Shown here piece by piece: positions 17,990 through 26,400 of a stretch of DNA of 64,000 nucleotides. Origin of the DNA: Arcticibacter eurypsychrophilus (GTDB taxonomy: Bacteria > Bacteroidota > Bacteroidia > Sphingobacteriales > Sphingobacteriaceae). The notes beneath the pieces were generated by a model. It ran no database searches. It was not told the DNA's origin and saw only the letters and a program-made list of their open reading frames with translations. Where the stretch lies: assembly GCF_001730525.1 (NCBI RefSeq), contig NZ_MDFN01000018.1, positions 1 through 64,000 of the forward strand. Direction: 5' to 3'. Within the stretch, counting starts at the first letter, position 1. Each line of letters opens with the position of its first letter. The position numbers and the translations under genes are program-made.

Positions 17990-18418
17990 CTATATTTTAA
18001 ATTGTCGGAAAAGTATATTAAGTGATTCTTGATACCAAAGGATAGTATAAGGTTTTACTTTAACTTCAACATGTGTAGAAGAGCCGAACCAATTATTAAA
18101 AAGGGATTGAATTAAATAAAGAACAGGCATGGATGGGCTGTGCATGGGCAGCTTATCTCCGGCACTTTGCATATTGTTATGAATAGAGATTTTCTGATTG
18201 TAACAGCAGCTTTTACCGGTTAGCGAGAAAGCGGGTCTATTATTTAGCAAACTGTCTTTTGCACCTTCTTTGTGCATTTGACAACCTTTAGATTCGGCAA
18301 AAAAATTGATTCCTTTTATTTTACCACAGCAATGCTGAACAGAAATAGTAAATCCACTAGCTGAGGTAATGACTATCAGAGCCAAAAATTGATAAACAAT
18401 TCTTTTAATTGATTGCAT
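17990..18418 (-). CDS. Small exported Cys/His-rich protein (HYC_CC_PP-like)
   Basis: A 142-residue protein with an N-terminal hydrophobic signal segment (IVYQFLALIVITSASGFTI). It has paired cysteines in SVQHCCGKI, KGCQMHKEG and KSCCYNQK, and a C-terminal half with little homology that I recognise. The arrangement resembles the Bacteroidota HYC_CC_PP small proteins, often near metal transport genes. The tyrosine of the HYC motif is cysteine here. A metal-binding periplasmic role is inference. It is divergent from the FixL-like kinase gene, 134 bp away. Confidence 0.6.
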   Translation of the reverse strand: MQSIKRIVYQFLALIVITSASGFTISVQHCCGKIKGINFFAESKGCQMHKEGAKDSLLNNRPAFSLTGKSCCYNQKISIHNNMQSAGDKLPMHSPSMPVLYLIQSLFNNWFGSSTHVEVKVKPYTILWYQESLNILFRQFKI

Positions 18419-18552
18419 TTGGATACAAAAATAATAATTTACATTAGTTTACAATATAATATATGCCAGATATTTATCTTTTCAATGGTACGAAAGCTTT
18501 GTGATATTATAAATTTATTACTTTTGATGAGAATTAAGGTATATCTTTTCAA

Positions 18553-19767
18553 ATGAATGATGCAACCCTTTTACATGCTATTATAGAAAATGCCATTGAT
18601 GGTATTATTACGATTGACAAAAAAGGAATTGTTGAATCTATTAACCCATCTGCTTGCCTATTATTTGGATATACTCCACAAGAGGTAATAGGCCATAATA
18701 TATCCATGCTCATGGCGGAACCTGATCATTCCCGACATGATCAGTACCTACATCGTTACAATACAACAAAGGAACGTCACATCATTGGGATAGGCAGAGA
18801 GGTAAAGGGTTTGCGAAAAAATGGCACTCAGTTTCCCTTCCGCTTAGGAGTAAGCGAAGTGATTCTGTCAGACCGCACCATCTTTACCGGCTTTGTCAAC
18901 GATCTTAGCAGGGAAAAAGCTGCAGAGGAAAGGATTAAAAACCATGCGGCACAATTAGAAGAGCTGGTAGAAGAGCGTACTGCGTCATTGAGAAAGACCG
19001 TTCGGGCATTACAGGAAGCGAAGGAAGAAGTGAGTTTATCTTTGGAAAAAGAAAAGGAATTAAGCCAGCTTAAAAGCAGGTTTGTTTCGATGGCTTCACA
19101 TGAGTTCCGTACCCCATTGAGTTCGGTTCAACTGTCAGCATCTCTGATTGAGAAATATTCGCAGCAGGAAGATCCAACCAATATTACCAAGCATGTAAAT
19201 AAAATCAAAAATGCAGTAGGTAATCTAACCGCCATATTGAATGATTTTCTTTCCCTTGAAAAACTGGAAGCCGGAAGGGTTGAACCGACTTACACGCACT
19301 TTGATGTAGTTAAATTATCGGAAGAGATTACTGAAGAAATGCAAATGATTACCAAACAGAATCAAAATATCATTTATGAACATACGGGACTGACCAGTAT
19401 GGTTATCCTGGATCAGAATCTACTTAAGAATTGTATCATCAACCTAATTACCAATGCGATTAAATACTCCGGAGAGAACACCTTTATAGAATTTAATTCA
19501 GAAGTAACAGAAAAAGAATACATTTTAACCGTTAGAGATAATGGTATTGGCATCCCGGATGCAGATCAAAAACACTTGTTTCAACCATTTTTCCGTGCTC
19601 ATAATACAGGGAATATTCCTGGCACCGGATTAGGACTTAATATTGTAAGGCGCTATGCCGGTTTAATGAACGGCAAGGTTGAATTCGAAAGCATTATAAA
19701 TAAAGGAACTACATTTACTATATCTTTTTCTTCAAATAATGAAAAAAACATCCATTCTTATAATTGA
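18553..19767 (+). CDS. FixL-like soluble haem-PAS sensor histidine kinase
   Basis: A 404-residue kinase with no membrane segment. The PAS domain (about 5-120) closely resembles the oxygen-sensing PAS of rhizobial FixL. H62 in SRHDQYLHRY matches the haem ligand (H200 of Bradyrhizobium FixL) and R82 in HIIGIGREVKG matches R220, exactly 20 residues later in both. R68 and the FTGFVNDLS end are also conserved. A coiled coil (about 120-172) leads to the HisKA domain with H183 in SHEFRTPLS, then the HATPase domain (NLITNAIKYS, DNGIGIP, GTGLGLNIV). The 3' end overlaps the receiver-CRP gene by 29 bp, marking them as partners. Expected role: oxygen-dependent autophosphorylation. I have not assigned the name fixL because FixJ is absent. 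Confidence 0.9.
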   Translation: MNDATLLHAIIENAIDGIITIDKKGIVESINPSACLLFGYTPQEVIGHNISMLMAEPDHSRHDQYLHRYNTTKERHIIGIGREVKGLRKNGTQFPFRLGVSEVILSDRTIFTGFVNDLSREKAAEERIKNHAAQLEELVEERTASLRKTVRALQEAKEEVSLSLEKEKELSQLKSRFVSMASHEFRTPLSSVQLSASLIEKYSQQEDPTNITKHVNKIKNAVGNLTAILNDFLSLEKLEAGRVEPTYTHFDVVKLSEEITEEMQMITKQNQNIIYEHTGLTSMVILDQNLLKNCIINLITNAIKYSGENTFIEFNSEVTEKEYILTVRDNGIGIPDADQKHLFQPFFRAHNTGNIPGTGLGLNIVRRYAGLMNGKVEFESIINKGTTFTISFSSNNEKNIHSYN

Positions 19768-20791
19768 GGATAATGATGATATCCGTGAAAGCACTACGGA
19801 GATTTTAGAATTAGCAAACTATACTGTATTTCATGCAAACAATGGAAAAACCGGTGTGGAATTAGCTGTTAAACACCTGCCAGATATCATTTTATGTGAT
19901 ATTATGATGCCGGAGCTTGATGGTTACGGAGTATTGTTTATGCTAGGTAAAACACCCGAAACATCAACTATCCCTTTTATATTTTTAACAGCAAAAGCGG
20001 AACGAATTGACATGCGAAAAGGCATGGAAATGGGCGCCGACGACTATCTTACCAAACCATTCGATGACGTTGAATTACTGAACGCCATTGAAAGCCGGCT
20101 TAATAAAAGAGATAAACAAGAAGCTTTCTATAACAAGTCTTTAGAAAAACTGGACAATCTCGTTGGGCGGGGAGATGGTCTTGCAGAACTACAAAAGCTT
20201 GTAGCCGATCGTAAAATCAGAACAGTAAAGAAAAAACAAGTTATCTATTATGAAGGCGATAATCCTTCAGGTCTATATTTAATTTTAAATGGCAAGGTTA
20301 AGACCTTCAAATTAAGTAATGATGGCAGAGAGCTTCTCACATCCATTTATGGTCCGGATGAATATATTGGTGTCAATGCACTGCTCTCCAATGATGTATA
20401 TCATGAAACGTCAGAAGCGGTAGAGGATACTTCCATCTGCATGCTTCCTAAAGAAATGATCGATCAGCTGGTTAATCATTATCCACAGGTAGGACGCGCA
20501 TTTATAAAAATACTTTCGAACAATTTGAAAGAAAAGGAAGATCAGCTATTGCAGCTAGCATACCATTCCGTTAGAAAAAGAATGGCTCAGGTTCTTCTCC
20601 GTCTGGCAGGAAGCGACCCGGAAAAAGGCGTATTACGGATTTCCAGAGATGACCTTGCTGCTATGGCAGGAATGGCTACTGAAACAGTAAGCCGTACTTT
20701 AAGTGATTTTAAAGATGAAGGACTGATAGAAAAAAAGGGCAGCCAGATAATCATTTTAAACGCAACAAAACTAATAAATATGAAAAACTGA
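19739..20791 (+). CDS. Receiver-CRP/FNR fusion transcription regulator
   Basis: A 350-residue protein with three parts. Residues 1-120 are a receiver domain with acidic pocket E10/D11, phospho-acceptor D54 (LCDIMMPELDGY), T84 and K106. Residues about 155-255 are a cyclic-nucleotide-binding-like barrel. Residues about 270-345 are a Crp-type winged helix whose recognition helix TETVSRTLSDF carries E315, S318 and R319, the E-x-x-S-R pattern FNR uses to read TGA half-sites. Only two cysteines (C53, C234) are present, so the protein cannot carry an FNR-type Fe-S sensor; input should come from the upstream kinase. This looks like FixJ input joined directly to a FixK-type output. A TGA-N6-TCA site starts at its own stop codon and serves the next operon. 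Confidence 0.9.
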   Translation: MKKTSILIIEDNDDIRESTTEILELANYTVFHANNGKTGVELAVKHLPDIILCDIMMPELDGYGVLFMLGKTPETSTIPFIFLTAKAERIDMRKGMEMGADDYLTKPFDDVELLNAIESRLNKRDKQEAFYNKSLEKLDNLVGRGDGLAELQKLVADRKIRTVKKKQVIYYEGDNPSGLYLILNGKVKTFKLSNDGRELLTSIYGPDEYIGVNALLSNDVYHETSEAVEDTSICMLPKEMIDQLVNHYPQVGRAFIKILSNNLKEKEDQLLQLAYHSVRKRMAQVLLRLAGSDPEKGVLRISRDDLAAMAGMATETVSRTLSDFKDEGLIEKKGSQIIILNATKLINMKN

Positions 20792-20853
20792 CCAAAGTCA
20801 TTTTCTTGCCTGATTTCCCTCATTCCAAGTTACAACTCTCATTCTTATCTTTG
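20789..20853 (+). promoter_or_regulatory. FNR-type site plus -7 element of the LDH-like/hemN operon
   Basis: TGACCAAAGTCA (20789-20800) begins with the stop codon of the receiver-CRP gene. A perfect -7 element TATCTTTG lies at 20846-20853. The start-to-start distance is 57 bp, the same as at ccoNO and ccoI and exactly two helical turns more than the 35 bp at pflB. That fits a class I position near -63.5. It gives the downstream operon an independent promoter. Confidence 0.62.
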
Positions 20854-20888
20854 AGGTAATATTGTCAATTTACATTATCTATTTAAGA

Positions 20889-21374
20889 ATGAGAGCCGTA
20901 GCATACAGTATAAGGTCCTTTGAAAAGGAACCACTGGCAAAAGCCAATCATAAGAAGCACGAAATTACATTAATATCAAATGAACTTGGTATTGAAACAG
21001 CCGAATATGCCACTGGGAAAGAGGTTGTTATAATCTCTGACAAGGATAAAGTTACATTGAGCGTCATAGAAAAACTTGCTGCTTTAGGAATAAAATTTAT
21101 TTCAAGCAGATCTTTAGCCCTTGAACATATAGACAAAAAAGCAGCTGCTTTACATGATATAAAACTTGCTTCGATATCTGTATCAAATGCAGATTCAGCG
21201 ACAATGGATGCGACATTATATCATTCTAAGATTGCTAATGACACTATACACAATCTGGATTATTGGCAGAACTCGAAATGCAATGGAGATAGTTGTACTA
21301 TTTCACAGGATTGCGAAAGCCATATTATTGCAGGTGAGTTTCAGAGCCGAATAGATAAAAACCCTGAAAGATGA
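20889..21374 (+). CDS. Lone N-terminal domain of D-lactate dehydrogenase type, with Cys tail
   Basis: A 161-residue protein from the ATG at 20889; an upstream non-ATG extension overlaps the promoter. Residues about 1-85 match the substrate-binding N-terminal half-domain of D-2-hydroxyacid dehydrogenases (MRAVAYSIRSFEKEP, ELGIETAEYATGKEVVIISD, LGIKFISSRSLALEHIDKKA). The NAD-binding Rossmann domain is absent, so it should not be a dehydrogenase. The tail carries SKCNGDSCTISQDCES, three closely spaced cysteines. Its stop overlaps the hemN start by 4 bp. Possible roles are a small-molecule sensor or a HemN partner; both are inference. Confidence 0.68.
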   Translation: MRAVAYSIRSFEKEPLAKANHKKHEITLISNELGIETAEYATGKEVVIISDKDKVTLSVIEKLAALGIKFISSRSLALEHIDKKAAALHDIKLASISVSNADSATMDATLYHSKIANDTIHNLDYWQNSKCNGDSCTISQDCESHIIAGEFQSRIDKNPER

Positions 21375-22738
21375 ACGTTGAAGAAGATTTAATCAATAAA
21401 TACCATGTTCCAGCACCACGTTATACCAGTTATCCAACTGTTCCTTATTGGAATGCGGAGTTTATGGGAAATGACGAATGGATCAAATCTGTCCAGTTTT
21501 CATTCGAAGAAAGTAACACACGCGATGGAATAAGTTTATACGTTCACTTACCTTTCTGCGAAAACTTGTGTACTTATTGTGGTTGCAACACCCGCATTAC
21601 CAAAAATCATACTGTTGAAGAACCTTATATTCAAACCTTACTTAAAGAATGGGATTTATATAAATCTCTATTTACGGAGAAGCCTGTAATTAAGGAAATT
21701 CATTTAGGTGGAGGTACCCCTACATTTTTCAGTCCGGACAATTTAGAGCTATTGATAAAGGGATTGTTTAAAGATGCCATTACACATCAGCAAGCAGAAT
21801 TTTCATTCGAAGGACACCCTGCTAACACCACAGAAGAACATCTTAAAACATTATACAAACTTGGATTCAGGAGAGTAAGCCTGGGGATTCAGGATTTTGA
21901 TCCACTGGTACAAGTTGTGATCAACCGCATGCAATCCTATGAAGACGTAAAATCAGTTACTGATTTTGCCAGGGCAATTGGTTATTTATCGGTTAATTAT
22001 GATTTAATTTATGGACTTCCAATTCAAACATTGGAAGGTTTGGAAAAGACAATCCATAAAACACTTTTATTAATGCCCGATAGGATTGCGTTTTATAGTT
22101 ACGCTCACGTGCCTTGGGTTAAACCCGGACAAAGGCGATACACAGAGAAAGATCTTCCTTCTGTTGAATTAAAGCAAAAGTTATATGAGCTAGGCCGGGA
22201 AATGCTGATCAATGCAGGATACCTGGAAATCGGCATGGATCATTTTGCATTGCCATCCGATTCCTTATATAAAGCTCAGATTGAAGGTCATTTGCACCGA
22301 AACTTTATGGGTTATACACATCAGTACACTCAACTGATGATTGGTCTGGGTGTGTCTTCTATCAGTGATACGCTTTACGCATTTGCTCAGAATGAGAAAA
22401 AAGTAGAAGATTACAGGGCCCGTGTTGAAGAAGGGAAAATACCTGTATTTAAAGGTCACCTGCTCACTAAAGAAGATTTGATTATGCGTCAGCATATTCA
22501 AAACATCATGTGTAATGGCAGTACCTCATGGCAGGATACTAACCTTCAATGTAAGGCACTCATGGACGGATTAAAGCGTCTTGAATCACTTGAAGAAGAC
22601 GGGTTACTAACATTAGAGCCCTTTAAGCTGGTTGTACTTCCTCAGGGGCAACGTTTCCTTCGTAATATATGTATGGCGCTGGATGCTAGACTGTGGGCTA
22701 ATCAGCCTAAAACTGTCATGTTTAGTATGGCAGGATAA
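21371..22738 (+). CDS. hemN: Oxygen-independent coproporphyrinogen III oxidase
   Basis: A 455-residue radical SAM enzyme converting coproporphyrinogen III to protoporphyrinogen IX without oxygen. The N terminus has APRYTSYPTVPYWN and the cluster motif CENLCTYCGCNT (C-x3-C-x2-C-x-C), the fourth cysteine being typical of true HemN rather than HemW. The length matches HemN (about 450). It is translationally coupled to the LDH-like small gene and is the natural haem-supply gene for a cbb3 oxidase made at low oxygen. It converges on the cco operon with only 3 bp between stops. Confidence 0.96.
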   Translation: MNVEEDLINKYHVPAPRYTSYPTVPYWNAEFMGNDEWIKSVQFSFEESNTRDGISLYVHLPFCENLCTYCGCNTRITKNHTVEEPYIQTLLKEWDLYKSLFTEKPVIKEIHLGGGTPTFFSPDNLELLIKGLFKDAITHQQAEFSFEGHPANTTEEHLKTLYKLGFRRVSLGIQDFDPLVQVVINRMQSYEDVKSVTDFARAIGYLSVNYDLIYGLPIQTLEGLEKTIHKTLLLMPDRIAFYSYAHVPWVKPGQRRYTEKDLPSVELKQKLYELGREMLINAGYLEIGMDHFALPSDSLYKAQIEGHLHRNFMGYTHQYTQLMIGLGVSSISDTLYAFAQNEKKVEDYRARVEEGKIPVFKGHLLTKEDLIMRQHIQNIMCNGSTSWQDTNLQCKALMDGLKRLESLEEDGLLTLEPFKLVVLPQGQRFLRNICMALDARLWANQPKTVMFSMAG

Positions 22739-22741
22739 AGT

Positions 22742-23425
22742 TTATTCGCAGACTTCTGAATTATCTAAAACAGGAGGACTCAAGTAAGGGATACTTAATG
22801 CCGATCCTCTTAAAATAAACCACAATCCCAAACAAATCATAAAATAAGGGACTATCCGATTGATCTTTTGCTTAAAGAAGGAACTTACCATTCCCATGCC
22901 GAAGGTTGCAATCAGCATCAACGGTAAAGTGCCTAATCCAAAAAGAGCCATATACAATGCCGAATCCATCACATTACCTGTATTTACTGCTCCTGCAAGA
23001 GCCAGGTACACAAATCCGCAAGGCAAAAACCCATTCAAGAGTCCTGTAATTAAGTGATTTGCTTTATGCCGCAGTGCATAAGAAAACAATTTATTATAGT
23101 AGGTTATAACTACTGAAGATTGATTTCTTAAAAATTGTCTTCTATTTAGTTGAGATAAAGCGGCTAAGATAATAAAAACACCACTTAAGATACTTACCGA
23201 TTGCTGTAATCCGGAAAGCCAAAGCTGCTTTCCGATGATACCTATTATTATACCCAGAATGCTATAAGATATAATTCTCCCTACCTGATACATTAATTTA
23301 TCAAGCAACACCAACCAGCGATTTGAATGTTTCGAAGGAATAGCAAAAGCCAATGGACCGCACATCCCTAAACAATGCACACTACCGAACAACCCCGTGA
23401 AAAATGCTAGTGCCCAAAGACTCAT
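22742..23425 (-). CDS. SafE/TauE-like (CcoH-associated) membrane protein
   Basis: A 227-residue protein with about six hydrophobic segments. It opens ALAFFTGLFGSVHCLGMCGP, the HC-x-GMCGP motif of the DsbD/SafE-like proteins at the end of Bacteroidota and proteobacterial cbb3 gene clusters. Members are thought to help copper or haem delivery to the oxidase; annotation as sulfite exporter is probably wrong for this subgroup. Its start overlaps the ccoH stop by 4 bp. Confidence 0.85.
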   Translation of the reverse strand: MSLWALAFFTGLFGSVHCLGMCGPLAFAIPSKHSNRWLVLLDKLMYQVGRIISYSILGIIIGIIGKQLWLSGLQQSVSILSGVFIILAALSQLNRRQFLRNQSSVVITYYNKLFSYALRHKANHLITGLLNGFLPCGFVYLALAGAVNTGNVMDSALYMALFGLGTLPLMLIATFGMGMVSSFFKQKINRIVPYFMICLGLWFILRGSALSIPYLSPPVLDNSEVCE

Positions 23426-23850
23426 TGTATGTGCATTTTTTTCTTGAACAGATAGCTTGTATTATCACTTTTCCACTCTAATACGGCATGCCAATATCCA
23501 TTGGACAGGTCTTTAAGGGATAAGGCCGCATTCCCATCTGCATCAGTATTCACCTGATATAAACGATCCAGTTTTTTATTACTGGCATGCAAAAACTTAA
23601 TCGTTCCGGTTGCCTGCTTCTTAAACTGTATGTCGATACTTTTATTGATACCCAATGTTATTGTAGGCTCAGCATGATATATAGCTACATTTCTGGCTCT
23701 ATTATAGTCTAAATCATAACTTAAACCTTTTTCATAATAATCACTTTCCACTAAATCATCTTTATCACTAAAGATCATCTTTGTACTTAGCACTACTATA
23801 AAAGAAATAAATAATCCTAATGCGATCACTAATTTTGTTCCCCAGTTCAT
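23422..23850 (-). CDS. ccoH: FixH/CcoH-family cbb3 oxidase assembly protein
   Basis: A 142-residue membrane-anchored protein with one N-terminal transmembrane helix (KLVIALGLFISFIVVLSTK), the VESDYYEKGLSYD segment seen in FixH proteins, and a small periplasmic beta domain (LSLKDLSNGYWHAVLEWK). It lies between ccoG and the SafE-like gene, overlapping the latter by 4 bp and starting 6 bp after ccoG. Its role is assembly or stability of the cbb3 oxidase. Confidence 0.9.
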   Translation of the reverse strand: MNWGTKLVIALGLFISFIVVLSTKMIFSDKDDLVESDYYEKGLSYDLDYNRARNVAIYHAEPTITLGINKSIDIQFKKQATGTIKFLHASNKKLDRLYQVNTDADGNAALSLKDLSNGYWHAVLEWKSDNTSYLFKKKMHIQ

Positions 23851-23856
23851 CTCTTT

Positions 23857-25254
23857 TTAATTAGGTGGTGCAATAAAAGTTGTTTCTATATTTTCAAGCA
23901 CCTTACCAGCAGATAGTACTTGAAGCTTGATATCAGATTTATACGATTTAATATTTTTGATATCCTGTATAATGAAAAAGGTAATCTTCATACTAGCACC
24001 CTTTTTCAACTCTTCCGGCTTAGTAATATACTGAATTTGTGTACCTGAACCTTGTGGTACAACTTGAAATTTGATCGATTGACTCGTGCGATTATAAAAC
24101 TCCGCGTTGTATAAATTACTTACTGTTGTTCCATCATCCCTCATTTGATACAAGGTACCTGAAGCTCTTAATATAGTTGTTTCAATATCAGTCCTTCTGA
24201 GTATTAAAAAAGAAAGTATCGCACTCAGAATTAATATAAGCGCAGCATATGAATATATCCTGCGGCCTACTGTAAACTGCTTACGATTTGTGATATGCTC
24301 ATCAGAGAAAAATCCAATTAAGCGTTTCGGCCTATTGATCTTTTTCATCACCATATCGCATGCATCTATACACAGGGTGCAATTAATACATTCCATTTGT
24401 GTACCGTTACGGATGTCAATACCCGTTGGACAAACGTCCACACATAAACCACAATCCACACAATCGCCTATTACATCCGGTTCTGCCTCTCGTTTTCTTT
24501 TACCTCTTGGTTCTCCCCGAACATAATCATAAGCAACAATCATCGAGTTACTATCCAGCAATACGCCTTGCAAACGACCATAAGGACAAACCATTGTACA
24601 AACAAGTTCCCTAATTTTTGAGAATACAATATAAAACACAAAGGTGAAAATACAGATCGATATAAATCCGGTAACATGACCAGCGAGTGGCTCTGTAATG
24701 ATTTGTATCAGTTGATCAGAGCCGATAATATAAGATAGAAATATATTCGAGATCAAAAAGGAAATTAAAAGAAACAGAAAATGCTTGCTTGTCTTCTTCA
24801 AAATCTTTTCGGTAGTCATCGGCCCATTATCCAACTTCTTTTGCTGTTTGGCATCCCCTTCTATCCATCGTTCTATCCTGCGGAATACCATTTCCATAAA
24901 AATAGTTTGAGGACAAGCCCAACCACAGAACACCCTTCCAAACAAAGAAGTAAAGAGCACAATGAATACAATGAAAATCAATGTACCTAATACAAAAAGA
25001 TAGAAGTCCTGAGGAACGAATATAACCCCAAAAAAAGCAAAACGTCTTTCCAGTATATTCAACAAAATGAGCTGTTCACCATTTACTTTAATAAATGGAC
25101 CAGCAAAAAGCAAAGTCAAAAGTGCTCCCGCAAAGATATTCCTAAGTATATAAAGTTTTCCCTTTATAAGTTTAGGATACATCCATTTACGGCCTTTCCC
25201 ATCTTCAGTAATAGTACTTACGTGATCTTTATAAGATGATGTTTTATCAACCAT
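23857..25254 (-). CDS. ccoG: Cytochrome c oxidase accessory protein CcoG (FixG)
   Basis: A 465-residue polyferredoxin-like membrane protein with about five transmembrane helices. It has CGWACPQTIFMEMVFRRIER (about 130-150), VCPYGRLQGVLLD, and two ferredoxin-type clusters, CVDCGLCVDVCPTG (about 263-276) and CINCTLCIDACD. The C terminus holds an immunoglobulin-like periplasmic domain. CcoG is a cupric reductase that helps Cu delivery to cbb3 oxidases. It follows ccoP by 40 bp. Confidence 0.95.
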   Translation of the reverse strand: MVDKTSSYKDHVSTITEDGKGRKWMYPKLIKGKLYILRNIFAGALLTLLFAGPFIKVNGEQLILLNILERRFAFFGVIFVPQDFYLFVLGTLIFIVFIVLFTSLFGRVFCGWACPQTIFMEMVFRRIERWIEGDAKQQKKLDNGPMTTEKILKKTSKHFLFLLISFLISNIFLSYIIGSDQLIQIITEPLAGHVTGFISICIFTFVFYIVFSKIRELVCTMVCPYGRLQGVLLDSNSMIVAYDYVRGEPRGKRKREAEPDVIGDCVDCGLCVDVCPTGIDIRNGTQMECINCTLCIDACDMVMKKINRPKRLIGFFSDEHITNRKQFTVGRRIYSYAALILILSAILSFLILRRTDIETTILRASGTLYQMRDDGTTVSNLYNAEFYNRTSQSIKFQVVPQGSGTQIQYITKPEELKKGASMKITFFIIQDIKNIKSYKSDIKLQVLSAGKVLENIETTFIAPPN

Positions 25255-25294
25255 GAATAAATCCCTATTTAAGTATGAATAGATTCAGGAAACC

Positions 25295-26188
25295 TTAAAC
25301 TTCCTTATTCCCCTGAGATGCTTTTGCACCTGCAGGATTAGTTCCTTTTAAAGACAAAATGTAATTTGCGACTTCAGCAATTTGCTTAGGGGTTAATGTC
25401 TTTTCCCATGAAATCATTCCCTTTTCAGGAATTCCATATTTAACAGTTTTAAATACCATATTAACGCTTCCACCGTGCAGCCAATACGCATCAGTAAGAT
25501 TCGGTCCAACTGTTCCCTGTCCTTTATCTCCGTGACAAGCCACACAATTGCTTGTAAAAACTGCTTTTCCCAATGAAATAGTTGAAGCCTCTTTATCCAC
25601 CTTTACCGAATTCTCATCAATCACATTCGCAGCAGTTGCAAGGTATTCAGCTTTCGAAACTTTAGCTTCCTCCATTTCCACCACATACTCTTCATCCTGG
25701 AGTTTACCCCATTTAAATACATGGTAGTTTAACATATAACCAACACCAAATAGGATAGAAGCATAAAACAACCACATGAACCAAGGTGGAGTAGGATTAT
25801 CAAGCTCAGAAATACCGTCGAACTGATGTTCCATCACAATATCCTTTTCTTCCTCCATCGGTCTTAAACTTAACAGTTTAGTAAAAATAGAAGGTTTGCT
25901 TTTCTTTAACGTAAGCCAATCCTCAAACTCAAGCTTAACTACAGGTTCACGAGCCACATATGCAGTTGGATTTGTAAGTTCACGGGCTAGAATCTTAAAA
26001 GTCCGGAGCAATACAAAGGATACAATAAGCATCACCAAGGCCGCAAGGATAAAAACAGCTATAACAATATTCATCATTGTATTCCCCGGTGAAGCAGGAG
26101 CAGCCGTCACAACTTCAACTGCCTTTTCCTGTGCAGAAGCCGGAATACTGATCACAAGCATGAGTAATATTTTATAAATGTGTTTCAT
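25295..26188 (-). CDS. ccoP: cbb3 oxidase subunit III, mono-haem CcoP
   Basis: A 297-residue protein with an N-terminal signal-like hydrophobic segment, a second transmembrane helix (about 40-62), a third (about 136-155, PPWFMWLFYASILFGVGYM), and one cytochrome c domain. It has a single haem motif, CVACH (215-219, SNCVACHGDKGQG), and the likely axial Met in GMISWEKTL. Classical proteobacterial CcoP carries two haem c groups; only one CxxCH is present here. Its start overlaps the ccoQ stop by 17 bp. Confidence 0.93.
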   Translation of the reverse strand: MKHIYKILLMLVISIPASAQEKAVEVVTAAPASPGNTMMNIVIAVFILAALVMLIVSFVLLRTFKILARELTNPTAYVAREPVVKLEFEDWLTLKKSKPSIFTKLLSLRPMEEEKDIVMEHQFDGISELDNPTPPWFMWLFYASILFGVGYMLNYHVFKWGKLQDEEYVVEMEEAKVSKAEYLATAANVIDENSVKVDKEASTISLGKAVFTSNCVACHGDKGQGTVGPNLTDAYWLHGGSVNMVFKTVKYGIPEKGMISWEKTLTPKQIAEVANYILSLKGTNPAGAKASQGNKEV

Positions 26189-26381
26189 TATATTCGGGTT
26201 CTGGGTTATCTGTTTTATTTATATCACTTTCAAATGGCATTTCACTCATATACTTGATATGATCTTTTTTCATAAAAAAAAGCATAATAGAAACCACAAT
26301 AAAAAATACGAGAAATATTCCAAAAGAGGTTATCAGGTAAACCTGACTTCCATCTACTGAACTTATAAATTGTCTGAACAT
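26172..26381 (-). CDS. ccoQ: cbb3 oxidase small subunit, CcoQ-like
   Basis: A 69-residue protein with one transmembrane helix (VYLITSFGIFLVFFIVVSIM) followed by an acidic, hydrophilic tail. Position between ccoNO and ccoP, size, and single-helix topology match CcoQ (FixQ); sequence alone would not be decisive. It overlaps ccoP by 17 bp, indicating coupled translation. Confidence 0.78.
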   Translation of the reverse strand: MFRQFISSVDGSQVYLITSFGIFLVFFIVVSIMLFFMKKDHIKYMSEMPFESDINKTDNPEPEYNETHL

Positions 26382-26400
26382 GGCTATAAAATTTATAGAA

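Noticed and set aside
22742-23425. Sulfite exporter function for the SafE/TauE-like protein
   Set aside because: Position in the cco operon and the HC-x-GMCGP motif point to oxidase maturation instead.
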